Source: Sialis fuliginosa (lineage: Eukaryota; Arthropoda; Insecta; Megaloptera; Sialidae). From it: a stretch of DNA of 64,000 nucleotides. Shown one piece after another: positions 23,701 through 28,172 of this stretch. Position numbers and translations under genes: made by a program. Under the pieces are notes generated by a model, which saw only the letters and a list, made by a program, of their open reading frames with translations, ran no database searches and was not told the origin of the DNA. The stretch is taken from assembly GCA_961205875.1 (NCBI GenBank), contig OY540820.1:2356001-2420000 (forward strand). Reading direction: 5' to 3'. Numbering within the stretch: the first letter of the stretch is position 1; each line of letters opens with the position of its first letter.

Positions 23701-26051
23701 GTTAAAATTTTATAGAATATTTTTTGTAGAGCATTCAATTTTCTGTAAAATAGGTAAACACAACGTTTGTTGTAAAATATTTCCTTACAAAGATTTTGCT
23801 TTAAAAAATCGTCATTTGTTTTTTACAGCCGCTATTAGATAAAAATTGTCAAAACTTTGATGAAGTAAATTCATCAAAGTTTTGACAATTTTTATTTACG
23901 AGGAAGCACTGTGCATTCACTTGGCAGATGTTTTTTTACTATGCTACGTTATAAAAAAATCCACATTACATTTAGCATTTTACTTTATTTTCATCATAAA
24001 AATTTCAATTTTTAATCTGTTCCATAATACATAATAGTTTTCTAATGATTTTTTTTACTTTCTTATACAGTAAGTATAAAAAAATATTTTCTTACGTTCA
24101 CCAAATCAATTTCGATTAGTTTTATAATAATGTATGTGTGTCTGCCAAATCATAAAAACCAAAAAGAAAAATCTGACAACTGGAACATATATAAAAAATA
24201 TATATTGTCAAATCAAGAACCTCCTCCTTTTTTGAAGTTGATTAAAAAGATTAAATAATAAAATATTTTACGTTAGGTAGAAAACGTGAGTATAACAGAA
24301 CACTACAGAGGTGACTCCAACCATTACATTCAGGACATTGCCATTGTCGTTGTGAAGACACCGTTTGAATTTAATACGTTCGTATCACCTGTTTGCGTAG
24401 ACTGGCAACTACTCCTACCATCAATGGAACCATACGAAGTTGGCCATGTAAGTATCTAATGTGTTTAAAAAAATGTAATTTGCGAGTCGAGTCTCGCGTA
24501 TTAGTGTTCCGTACCTTATAGTTTTTTTTAAAATTATTAGATTAATTTAAGAGGTGTTTCTCCGTGTCGCGACAGAAACGTCAGTTTGCCGGGCTTACTT
24601 ACAGTGATGGGTGGAGGGTAAAATTTTGAAAAAATCTAACGTAATTTAAAAAAATTAATTAGATTGAATGGGTACCACGTGGTTGTTCCCTCTAAAGGAA
24701 AACCACGAACCTCTTACTTGAAATGTGAAGGACAGCATTTGTATGGTGGTCAGAAATATAAAAGAATAAATTGTACGTTTAATGATTGATTGTATAATTT
24801 TTTTTAGGTTGTTGGTTGGGGTTATACATCAGAAATAGGAAACGTTGGAGAAAAATTAAACCATATAGATGTACCTTATGTCCCCCACAGTGATTGCATC
24901 AATAATGTTAAGAATGATTTCAAAGTGTATGTAACACCAGATAAATTCTGTGCTGGATATCTTAATGGTAAGTTCAAACTAAATTGTCAAGACATATGTA
25001 CACGGGCGTATGTCATTTTGGAGACTGATAGGCGGCATTTTTGAGTTAGAACATAAAATAAAAATAAGGTTAAATTCAACTAATTGAGATCTACATTTTG
25101 ACATCCCACATGCTTAGATATAAAAATTAACCCTTTCTTTAGGAGGAGCGTTTCGTATATATGGATCCATTAAACGAAGAGTGTGTTTTTACTGTCAAAT
25201 TTCACTTATTTGGTTATACTTACATGTTGACATATGTAACATGTCAACATGTAAGTAGTCTTGACATATAATTTTTTTTTTTTGCCTAGCTTGAGTTCTT
25301 TAGTTTTTTTTTGCTTTTGATCATGAACCACTTAACTGATATTAATAAAATTTGGTTTGTTGGTTGGTTGGGTCTAGCTAAAAGACGGTCCCATTTAAAA
25401 ATCATTAAAATCGTATGAAAGAGGGAGGGGTGACATTCCAAAATAGTTCATTTTTTAAGATATATGGAATCTTTTTTGTAGAGCATCAAATATTCTAATG
25501 ATAACTTTTAATAAGGGAATAATGAATTTTATACCATCTATATGTTTATGATGATTTTTATTGTGTTCTTCAAATATAGCTGCTCCTCCTTCATTAAATT
25601 TATTAGGTGAAATTAGTTTATTAAATAGAATTTTATTTTGATCAGTTGTAAGAAGATTTATCTCAATTTGTGCGTCTTAAGAAAAATGTCGAATAAAACT
25701 ATATAAAAATTAAATGGTTAACAAATGGAAATCAGTTCACCTGAATACTTTTAATTACCTTTAGTGAATTTAGCATGAGGAAGTACTGTGCATTTACTTG
25801 CCAGATGTATTTTGTTTGTTGTTTCAGGAACAAGTGTATGCCAAGGAGACAGTGGAGGTGGGTTCACGAGGATGATCAAGTCATTGTACGGTCAGACAAA
25901 ACACTACCTGACTGGGATTGTTAGCATAGCTCCTTACAAAGGCACATCCTGTGATTCGTATCAATACGCCGCTTACACTGACGTCAAACGACACATTGAC
26001 TTTGTCAAAGATGTTGAATTGTACACTAGAACTAGTTCAAATAGAAAATAA
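2539..26051 (+). CDS. Modular serine protease, ModSP/HP14-like, 5'-partial (14 exons)
   Basis: Exons: 2539-2713, 6602-6783, 7813-7942, 10525-10803, 12525-12658, 12721-12889, 16674-16701, 17492-17700, 21026-21232, 21310-21477, 21534-21643, 24277-24447, 24808-24967, 25828-26051. All introns are GT-AG, phases agree throughout, and the sum is 2346 nt (781 residues plus stop). Domains by residue of this partial protein: Methyltransf_FA C-terminal half 1-59; beta-sandwich-like 59-162; EGF/tenascin-like 200-255; FN3-like 256-356; CCP1 about 369-435; CCP2 about 437-503; S1 protease about 515-775. The triad is His in AAHC, Asp in QDIAIV and Ser in GDSGGG. The GDSGGG ending and the tail motif CDSYQYAAYTD resemble insect ModSP/HP14 proteases, which autoactivate after recognition of microbial glycans and start Toll/prophenoloxidase cascades; that role here is inferred. 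Start codon and signal peptide lie outside the window. A factor C-like clotting protease is the alternative reading. Confidence 0.85.
2714..3481. other. Intron 1, first part, unassigned
   Basis: AT-rich with no coding signal. Around 2935-3180 there are weak inverted motifs (a TATATACCGG-type core facing CGGTATATACG) that may be remains of a small TIR element. No target duplication seen. Confidence 0.3.
3482..3722 (-). repeat. R-A family, 3'-end fragment, inverted
   Basis: Reverse complement of the R-A 3' end: it opens with the complement of GGCAGATG and of GCACGAGGAAGC and runs into the family's interior. It faces the R-A copy at 4592-5160 in opposite orientation, so the two 3' ends bracket the foldback between them. 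Confidence 0.7.
3723..4550. repeat. Foldback inserted in a CAGGGTGTCCC repeat
   Basis: Left arm about 3768-4150 and right arm about 4185-4455 are inverted copies, and the right arm is missing an internal block. The core matches the palindromic element at 11308-12130. Outer flanks (CAGGGTGTCCCAACACTG at 3723 and AATGGAAGAAAATTTTAAAT near 4455) appear joined and uninterrupted at 50262-50345, which marks the foldback as an insertion into that second repeat. Confidence 0.7.
4592..5160 (+). repeat. R-A family dispersed repeat, near-complete copy
   Basis: Begins TTGCTTCCTCGTAATATCGA, carries an internal run of TCTGTCTGTCCGTCCG type (about 4725-4765) and ends GCACGAGGAAGCACTGTGCA...GGCAGATG. The ends hold a 9-bp inverted match (GCTTCCTCG/CGAGGAAGC). 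No protein-coding potential. The family recurs at 22339-23937, 25300-25812 and 53600-54412, with fragments elsewhere. Class unknown; a non-autonomous or SINE-like element is possible. Confidence 0.7.
5161..5654. other. Intron 1, unassigned AT-rich
   Basis: No coding or repeat assignment. Minus-strand open frames here have no domain signal. Confidence 0.3.
5655..6262 (+). repeat. R-B family repeat, 5'-truncated
   Basis: Holds two copies of the R-B internal unit (CCATTGAGTG-type block, TCCTAAAATGCAATAAAA, then C-rich GCGTCCTCCCCC) and ends with the R-B terminus: CCTATTATGTGCGTGCCCAA followed by GCCGTTTTATT. The 5' end (GGTTCCGTAG) is missing. Confidence 0.65.
6405..6490. repeat. Short palindromic ATAGACTCTATA cluster
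   Basis: Several overlapping inverted copies of TAGACTCTATAATATAGAG within about 85 bp, ending about 110 bp before exon 2. Probably a small local duplication. Confidence 0.6.
6602..6783 (+). CDS. Protease exon 2
   Basis: Acceptor TTTCAG, phase 1 in and phase 0 out (AAG|GTACAA). Encodes residues 59-119, beginning SDFIHTHDPDEILKLKNFDL, with two cysteines and alternating hydrophobic strands. With exon 3 it looks like a beta-sandwich module. The closing WWAIYSIQTC in exon 3 recalls MAM-like ends, but I cannot name the fold. Confidence 0.75.
6835..7240. repeat. Dispersed repeat, related inverted copy at about 40.7-41.3 kb
   Basis: The block with CCCTGAATCCACTCTGACTA, a TCTGTCTG tract and TTTTTGATAAAAGTTGTAGA is found as an inverted relative at about 40735-41330. 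Pieces of the last motif also occur at about 21730 and 30560. Class unknown. Confidence 0.5.
7243..7280. repeat. Perfect 16-bp stem hairpin
   Basis: ACAAATCAGAAAGACC (7243-7258) and its exact reverse complement (7265-7280) enclose a 6-nt loop. It is isolated in intron 2 and could form a small RNA stem in the pre-mRNA. Confidence 0.8.
7424..7790 (+). repeat. R-B family repeat, short copy
   Basis: Starts TTTTTAGGGTTCCGTAGAAA, has one internal unit (ATGCCACAAAAAATGTCAAA, then GCGTCCCCACG) and ends at GGTTACGGAATCCTATCA without the usual final TTGGCCG part. It sits 23 bp upstream of exon 3. Confidence 0.65.
7813..7942 (+). CDS. Protease exon 3
   Basis: Acceptor TTTTTTTCAG, phase 0 in and phase 1 out (GAAG|GTAATT). 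Encodes residues 120-162, ending DGDFWWAIYSIQTCPE, which closes the beta-sandwich-like segment begun in exon 2. Confidence 0.8.
7943..8443. other. Intron 3, first part, unassigned
   Basis: AT-rich, no coding or repeat signal beyond short A tracts. Confidence 0.3.
8444..9322. repeat. 0.88-kb foldback
   Basis: GGCATTTAAAGTGTTACAGA at 8444 meets its reverse complement ending near 9320. The arms stay complementary to a centre near 8885 and share GAGGGGGTAATAGATTA-type and AAATGTTTATTTTGGT motifs. Arms have diverged moderately, so this is an older copy. Confidence 0.75.
9333..10186. mobile_element. hAT-like non-autonomous element, 854 bp
   Basis: Termini CAGGGGCGCCGACTTG and GAGTTGGCGCCCCTG are inverted. 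Flanking 8-mers are CCTGTATA (9325-9332) and TCTGTATA (10187-10194), a hAT-type 8-bp target duplication with one mismatch. Subterminal G/C runs (GGGGGGGCTC; CCCCCCCCAC) are shared with the element at 44380-45256. No transposase frame. Confidence 0.85.
10187..10524. other. Intron 3, last part
   Basis: Ordinary AT-rich intron ending in the acceptor GTTACTAG. Nothing else seen. Confidence 0.35.
10525..10803 (+). CDS. Protease exon 4: EGF/tenascin-like module
   Basis: A symmetric 1-1 phase exon, residues 163-255. After a linker it encodes CIPDHFGLNCNLSC, then further cysteines ending CKCSKGFWGEQC. That is the C-x-C-x2-G-[FY]-x-G-x2-C finish of tenascin/laminin-type EGF repeats. The symmetric phase fits a shuffled extracellular module. 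Confidence 0.9.
10828..12457. repeat. Outer foldback, old, carrying an AAGTAC-rich tract and a nested element
   Basis: ACTCATCAAAAATAACTAAA at 10828 faces TTTTTTTTGATGAGTG near 12440-12457. Arm similarity continues through TTTTTCTAAAAAAATGTGC and TGATCGTAGTAAA-type blocks. Between the arms lie degenerate AAGTACTT/TAAGTACA repeats (11020-11290 and 12131-12195), split by the nested element at 11308-12130. Ends are approximate. Confidence 0.5.
11308..12130. mobile_element. Palindromic Tc1/mariner-like MITE, TA duplication
   Basis: Left end CAGTACGTTCACGATGAAAG and the reverse complement of the right end CAGTGCGTTCACGATGAAAG match at all but one position. TA dinucleotides flank both sides (11306-11307, 12131-12132). 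The whole 823 bp folds back on itself around an A/G-rich centre near 11730. It interrupts an AAGTAC-rich tract that resumes on the far side. A related core lies at 3768-4455. No transposase. Confidence 0.8.
12525..12658 (+). CDS. Protease exon 5: FN3-like, first half
   Basis: Phase 1 in, phase 0 out. Residues 256-300, including FITLEVNQNGDYENIKLSTS and FIIQYM. The strand pattern fits the front half of a fibronectin type III fold; the module is split by the 62-bp intron 5. Confidence 0.75.
12721..12889 (+). CDS. Protease exon 6: FN3-like, second half
   Basis: Acceptor TTTTCATACAG, phase 0 in and phase 1 out at GTGAGT. Residues 301-356 contain YDIKNLKPGVSYSIRAVFF, the classic FN3 L-x-P-G-x-x-Y-x-[IV] motif, and end in TTKCDG. 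Confidence 0.85.
13123..13979. mobile_element. hAT-like element, 857 bp, exact 8-bp duplication
   Basis: Termini CAGGGCTGTAACTAGA and GGTAATTACGGCCCTG (inverted, imperfect). The 8-mer CGGCTGCG occurs exactly at 13115-13122 and 13980-13987. Subterminal GC-rich blocks (CGGGGGCCCCGGGGCA) contrast with the AT-rich interior. Non-coding, so non-autonomous. Confidence 0.9.
14207..16029. repeat. 1.8-kb foldback interrupted by a hAT-like MITE
   Basis: AAAGGCTGTTGCCGGGTAAG at 14207 and its counterpart ending AGCCTTT at 16029 start two arms of about 0.75 kb. The left arm is 14207-14811 plus 15094 to about 15195 once the nested element and its duplicated target are removed; the right arm is about 15340-16029; the loop is about 145 bp. 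Arm identity is high, including the GC-rich block GGCGCGAGCGTGGCGCGGGT (14657-14676) and its mirror near 15565. Class unknown. Confidence 0.85.
14812..15085. mobile_element. hAT-like MITE, 274 bp, nested in foldback
   Basis: Perfect 15-bp terminal inverted repeats, CAGTGGCGTAGATAG and CTATCTACGCCACTG, with an exact 8-bp duplication ATAGAGGC at 14804-14811 and 15086-15093. The uninterrupted sequence is present in the other arm of the host foldback (near 15436-15452), which confirms the insertion. Confidence 0.95.
16035..16470 (+). repeat. Diverged direct copy of the foldback arm
   Basis: Repeats the arm in the same orientation as 15490-15850: GTTTAGCAACAAATTAGAGA, the GCGCCGCGC block, ATTTTGATATATTGTTTGGA and CCTCTGATGAGGCATAAGTA. 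It is clearly more diverged than the two arms are from each other, so the arms were made or homogenised later. Confidence 0.75.
16674..16701 (+). CDS. Protease exon 7: 28-nt microexon
   Basis: Flanked by TTATTGTTCTAG and a GTAAGC donor, phase 1 in and phase 2 out. Encodes AQCDGKTL between the FN3-like and CCP1 modules. It is the only piece that reconciles the phase-1 donor of exon 6 with the phase-2 acceptor of exon 8. That phase fit is the main evidence. Confidence 0.75.
16702..17491. other. Intron 7, unassigned
   Basis: AT-rich with a poly-G run (about 16750) and a short tandem TTTTATTTTATTTT tract near 17000. No mobile element recognised. Confidence 0.3.
17492..17700 (+). CDS. Protease exon 8: Sushi/CCP module 1
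   Basis: Residues 366-435. Contains NGCMLPEHPRNGFHEY, then IIFKCNPGYRIYG, SLCKSQSEWSV and VPKCLG. These are the four Sushi cysteines with the conserved Y, G and W. The C-x-LP-x-HP-x-NG opening resembles the CCP module of insect ModSP proteins. Phase 1 out. Confidence 0.92.
17752..18095. repeat. Small foldback, 0.34 kb
   Basis: Arms of about 45 bp: ATTCGTTGCCTAAATTGCCC with TCAGGTTTTTTAA on the left, answered by AAAAAACCTGACG and TTTGGGCAATGAATT on the right. The interior is unassigned. Confidence 0.6.
18335..18790. repeat. 0.46-kb foldback
   Basis: Left arm 18335-18470 (ATCGAAAAATCACAAGAGAT, then GATATTATCGATCC) and right arm about 18655-18790 are inverted copies with few differences. The loop 18471-18654 is single-copy here. 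Confidence 0.8.
18791..19295. repeat. Two diverged tandem units, about 170 bp each, in AT-rich DNA
   Basis: Motifs CGTAGATAATTTATTCC...ATACTG, AATATTTACAAACAAAATCG and AAATACGAAATTTA occur in order near 18895-18990 and again near 19050-19130. The rest of the stretch is unassigned. Confidence 0.5.
19296..19596. mobile_element. hAT-like MITE, 301 bp, exact 8-bp duplication
   Basis: Starts CAGGGTCGTCTTTTACC and ends GGAAAGAGGGGCCTG (inverted, imperfect). AATGTACG is repeated exactly at 19288-19295 and 19597-19604. Carries GGCCCTGGGCAC blocks near both ends. Confidence 0.9.
19697..20940 (+). repeat. R-B family repeat, longest copy, with internal tandem units
   Basis: Starts TTAGAGTCCCGTAGAAAACA and ends CTACGGAACCCTATCATGTG...ACACACTTGGCCGTTTTATG. 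Between lie about four degenerate units of roughly 200-250 bp, each with a gtgTCTTTAGATrG-type opening, AAAATGCAA, a C-rich GCGTCCCC and TTAGTACTTTCACTGAAAAT. The ends hold a 10-bp inverted match (GGTTCCGTAG/CTACGGAACC type). Copies differ mainly in unit number. No coding potential. Confidence 0.75.
21026..21232 (+). CDS. Protease exon 9: Sushi/CCP module 2
   Basis: A symmetric 1-1 exon, residues 436-504. Contains SCEPL, ITCSLNGYPRRCED, TYKCKQFYEIQ and VKCFNGRWSDPLPKCE. It has the Sushi framework plus an extra cysteine pair (six in total), which suggests one additional disulfide. Confidence 0.9.
21310..21477 (+). CDS. Protease exon 10: activation region and start of S1 domain
   Basis: Residues 505-560. 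RCGRRNSQGIPLIISPNSDA is followed by EYPWHVAIY and ICGGSIINYKLIIT. The Cys of RCG probably pairs with the Cys of PVCVDW (exon 12), tethering light and heavy chains. There is no R-IVGG activation bond. The likely new N-terminus lies in PLIISP, which would suit the non-tryptic activation reported for ModSP/HP14-type proteases. Confidence 0.88.
21534..21643 (+). CDS. Protease exon 11: catalytic His
   Basis: Follows a 56-bp intron; phase 1 in, phase 0 out. Encodes AAHCFSDVNSPDKYEIVAGK, giving the catalytic histidine of the S1 triad. Confidence 0.93.
21644..22338. repeat. Intron 11, first part: R-A and other repeat fragments
   Basis: Two short R-A 5' fragments occur (about 21811-21848 and 22126-22250, the second including the TCTGTCTG tract). 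A piece of the GTTTCAGGTAAAAGTATATA-type repeat lies near 21725. The remainder is unassigned AT-rich sequence. Confidence 0.5.
22516..23143. mobile_element. PIF/Harbinger-like MITE, 628 bp with nested insertion
   Basis: Starts TGCCCGGTATTATAAAGAAA and ends TTTCTGTATAATATCGAGGA. TTA is duplicated at 22513-22515 and 23144-23146. Longer inverted matches follow (GCTAACGCTATCTACTGGG against AGCAGATAGCGTTAGC). Its terminus matches the Harbinger-like MITE at 32039-32370. Confidence 0.8.
22762..23019. mobile_element. hAT-like MITE, 258 bp, innermost of nest
   Basis: Starts TAGAGTGACCAGATTTTAG and ends CTGAGACCTGGTCACCCTA. ATTACCAC is duplicated exactly at 22754-22761 and 23020-23027. It lies inside the Harbinger-like element, so it is the youngest layer. 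Confidence 0.92.
23839..23895. repeat. Perfect 26-bp stem hairpin, 5-nt loop
   Basis: 23839-23864 and 23870-23895 are exact reverse complements (core AATTGTCAAAACTTTGATGA) around a GTAAA loop. It sits within the 3' part of the R-A copy and replaces sequence that other copies have there. Confidence 0.9.
23938..24276. other. Intron 11, last part
   Basis: AT-rich, with no repeat recognised. Ends at the acceptor TACGTTAG. Confidence 0.35.
24277..24447 (+). CDS. Protease exon 12: catalytic Asp
   Basis: Phase 0-0, residues 598-654. SNHYIQDIAIVVVKTPFEFN gives the catalytic aspartate, and SPVCVDWQLLLPSMEPYEVG carries the interchain cysteine. Confidence 0.93.
24448..24807. other. Intron 12, with R-B-like terminus fragment
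   Basis: 24476-24525 (TTTGCGAGTCGAGTCTCGCG, then GTGTTCCGTACC) resembles an inverted R-B-type end. Similar pieces lie near 38925 and 48640. The rest is unassigned. Confidence 0.45.
24808..24967 (+). CDS. Protease exon 13
   Basis: Residues 655-707. VVGWGYTSEIGNVGEKLNHI is the usual S1 [VA]-x-GWG strand, followed by VPYVPHSDCINNV and DKFCAGYLNG before the active-site serine exon. Phase 1 out at GTAAGT. Confidence 0.93.
25219..25255. repeat. Perfect 15-bp stem hairpin
   Basis: CTTACATGTTGACAT and ATGTCAACATGTAAG enclose a 7-nt loop in intron 13. Confidence 0.75.
25300..25812 (+). repeat. R-A family copy, 5'-truncated, abutting exon 14 acceptor
   Basis: Interior from TGATCATGAACCACTTAACT through CGGTCCCATTTAAAAATCAT to ATTTAGCATGAGGAAGTACT...TTGCCAGATG. 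It ends about 15 bp before the acceptor of exon 14, so branch-point and pyrimidine-tract sequence for the last intron lie in or next to the repeat. Confidence 0.75.
25828..26051 (+). CDS. Protease exon 14: active-site Ser, stop
   Basis: Acceptor GTTGTTTCAG. Encodes GTSVCQGDSGGGFTRM, then LTGIVSIAPYKGTSCDSYQY, ending in TAA at 26049-26051. By chymotrypsin alignment the S1-pocket base residue (189) is Ser, not the Asp of trypsin-like enzymes, and the 216/226 positions appear to be Ala. Cleavage after Arg/Lys is therefore unlikely. The GDSGGG (not GDSGGP) motif is common in ModSP proteins. Confidence 0.95.
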
Positions 26052-26157
26052 CTATTACCTTCTATTTCTGTTTTATATTATTGAGCCAAACGGTATATAT
26101 AGTTCTGGAAAAAATTATAGAGATGTGTCCGCCACAAGACTGTTTTAACAACGTTAA

Positions 26158-26163
26158 AATAAA
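26158..26163 (+). terminator. Polyadenylation signal AATAAA
   Basis: AATAAA 107 nt after the stop codon, the first canonical signal downstream, followed by T-rich sequence. Likely ends the protease transcript. Confidence 0.65.
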
Positions 26164-26201
26164 TAATAATATTCTTTACATATTTTATTTATAATATTAT
26201 A

Positions 26202-26827
26202 TTAGTGCCCCTTGCCAAAATCGGGAAAAAATAAACACTGTGTCTGGCTGTCTGTCTGTCACAGCCTTCTTACAATTAGCTACTCAACCGTTTATCATTG
26301 ATAGAAAACTGAGATTTGGTATCATTATAGTAAATTGTAGACAAATAACATATCTGAGTTATAAAAATAAAATTTTAATTTTTGGGGCGTTTTTGGAGGG
26401 GGAATTATTTAATTCCGGCATGTCGGGTGTCAATTAATAAAAGCCGACGGTTCGAGGAATTTAATTATTATTACAATCTTTGTTAAACAAATTTTCAAAC
26501 AAATCGTATAAATATTTATCCCCATTTTTCAGAAAGTAATAGTGAAAATTTTTGAAAAATGGGAATATATATAATGATGCCGAGAACACAAGAAAATTAT
26601 CAACATTCATCGTACTTACGTATTTAAAAAAAAAAAAAAAAAAATTAGAATCTAATACAAACGAAAAATACATTGCTGCCACCTTTCCGACGATTATATT
26701 TAAACTGCTACTAATTTCACTATTTTAAACATTTATTGCCAATATTTTAAATCTGTAATAAAGCGTGATTACTACTGTTCACAAATGCAATTCAAAATAA
26801 AATAAACTATACGGTACGGGGCACTAA
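26202..26827. mobile_element. TIR element, TA-flanked (Tc1/mariner-like?), 626 bp
   Basis: TTAGTGCCCCTTGCC at the left answers GGTACGGGGCACTAA at the right, with TA on both outer sides (26200-26201, 26828-26829). The interior shares motifs (CACAAGAAAATTATCA) with about 49020-49140. It lies just past the gene's poly(A) signal. Non-coding. Confidence 0.55.
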
Positions 26828-27009
26828 TACGTAAAACACGAAACGCAATTGACAATTTTTTTATTATATGCATCGTTCTAAAAATAATTCGAAAAAAGGA
26901 ATGGCAAGAATAGACCTCCTATTCTGGTTTAAGGGCCCTAAATTATTTTCTATCAATAGGCCCTAACTGTCACTGTTCCATTATATGATTGTATTTTCTT
27001 TGTCATGTA

Positions 27010-27543
27010 CAGTAGGATTTCTTTTTACGAGGATTTTTTTAACGCGGATTTGAAGCTACGCGGTTTCAGGTAATCGGCGAGTGGAGTATCAAATGAAAGC
27101 TTACAATTCAAGTAATTTAAATATATGTATAAACGTTATTATTAAAATCTTCGATTTCATAAACGGTGTCGAGTTGTATTTTTAGATAGTGACGATAATT
27201 GTTATGAAAAAATGTAAAAAAATATTGTTACTTTTCAATAAAATTAAATAAATAAAATTCAAAAGCAAACTTACTTTAGTTTAAGTTTTACATCAATGTC
27301 TTTTGGATTTTCGAACAAATTTTCTTTGTGTTTTTTTTTTAAATATTCTTATTTCCGCGAATTTTCAGAAACTTTTTTTACGCAGTTTTCGGCCAATTTT
27401 GAATTGATTGATTTGGTTTAACGCAGTTTTAAAAATTATAAAACGTATCCCTAATTTTACATTGTAAGCAATGTCTTTTTAAGCGTTTTTTTATACGCGA
27501 TTAGGTGTGGAACGTATCTACCGCGTAAAAAGAGACCTTACTG
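27010..27543. mobile_element. Tc1/mariner-pogo-like MITE, 534 bp
   Basis: Termini CAGTAGGATTTCTTTTTACG and CGCGTAAAAAGAGACCTTACTG are inverted, with TA flanks at 27008-27009 and 27544-27545. Further TACGCGG/CCGCGTA-type blocks occur inside. No transposase. Confidence 0.85.
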
Positions 27544-28172
27544 TATTTAAAATTGGACAACAGTATTTATTTATTCGAATAATTGTAATGTATTTATTTA
27601 CTAATTCCATATTACTGAAACAATTCTCGAGTAATAAAGGGGTTAATTCAAAATAGAAACAAAGATAGCTTCGGACAGCTGTCTGACCTGTATTATTCTA
27701 TCTGACAGTTTTGTCTTTATAATCGCAGACCTTTGTTAAAGTTTTAATCTGTTTGTTGAAGTTTCAAACAGTTGTTTATAATTAAAATATAATTTTTCAT
27801 ATGTCGTTTTTTTGTATATCTTGTACAAATAAAATGTGTTATATGTATATAAAAACTTTTTATTTTGACCCTTCTCAATCATCAATTAGATCAGCGTTTC
27901 TAAAACTGTAGGTCACCAGCCGATATTTAGTGGGTCACAAAAAGTTTATTTTATTTTATAAAAGTTTATTAAACTATGAATCCCATAGTTCAAAATTAAG
28001 AGATTACCCATTTTTTTAAATGGCTAATCTCCGCAAAAAAATGATATAGATACATTTAAAAAAGGTTTTAAAGTTTCTAGTTTTTAAATCGTTAGTTGAA
28101 TTTTTTGAACACTCAGATTAACTTTTTTATTTAAGATGAAACGCTAAAAAAAAATTCACAAATTTTCATAAA
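27544..28172. other. Intergenic, with one orphan hAT-like end
   Basis: AT-rich. CAGCGTTTCTAAAACTGTAG at 27892 looks like the 5' terminus of a hAT-type element, but no matching right end or target duplication is found before the foldback at 28173. Nothing else seen. Confidence 0.4.

Larger units (their letters stand above)
22339..23937 (+). repeat. R-A family copy, split by nested elements
   Basis: Starts TTGCTTCCTCGCAATATCGA. It is broken at 22434 by the 1099-bp hAT-like element, resumes at 23534 with GTGTCTATCCCCTGAATCC, and ends GAGGAAGCACTGTGCATTCA...GGCAGATG. It is the outermost layer of a four-level nest. Confidence 0.8.
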
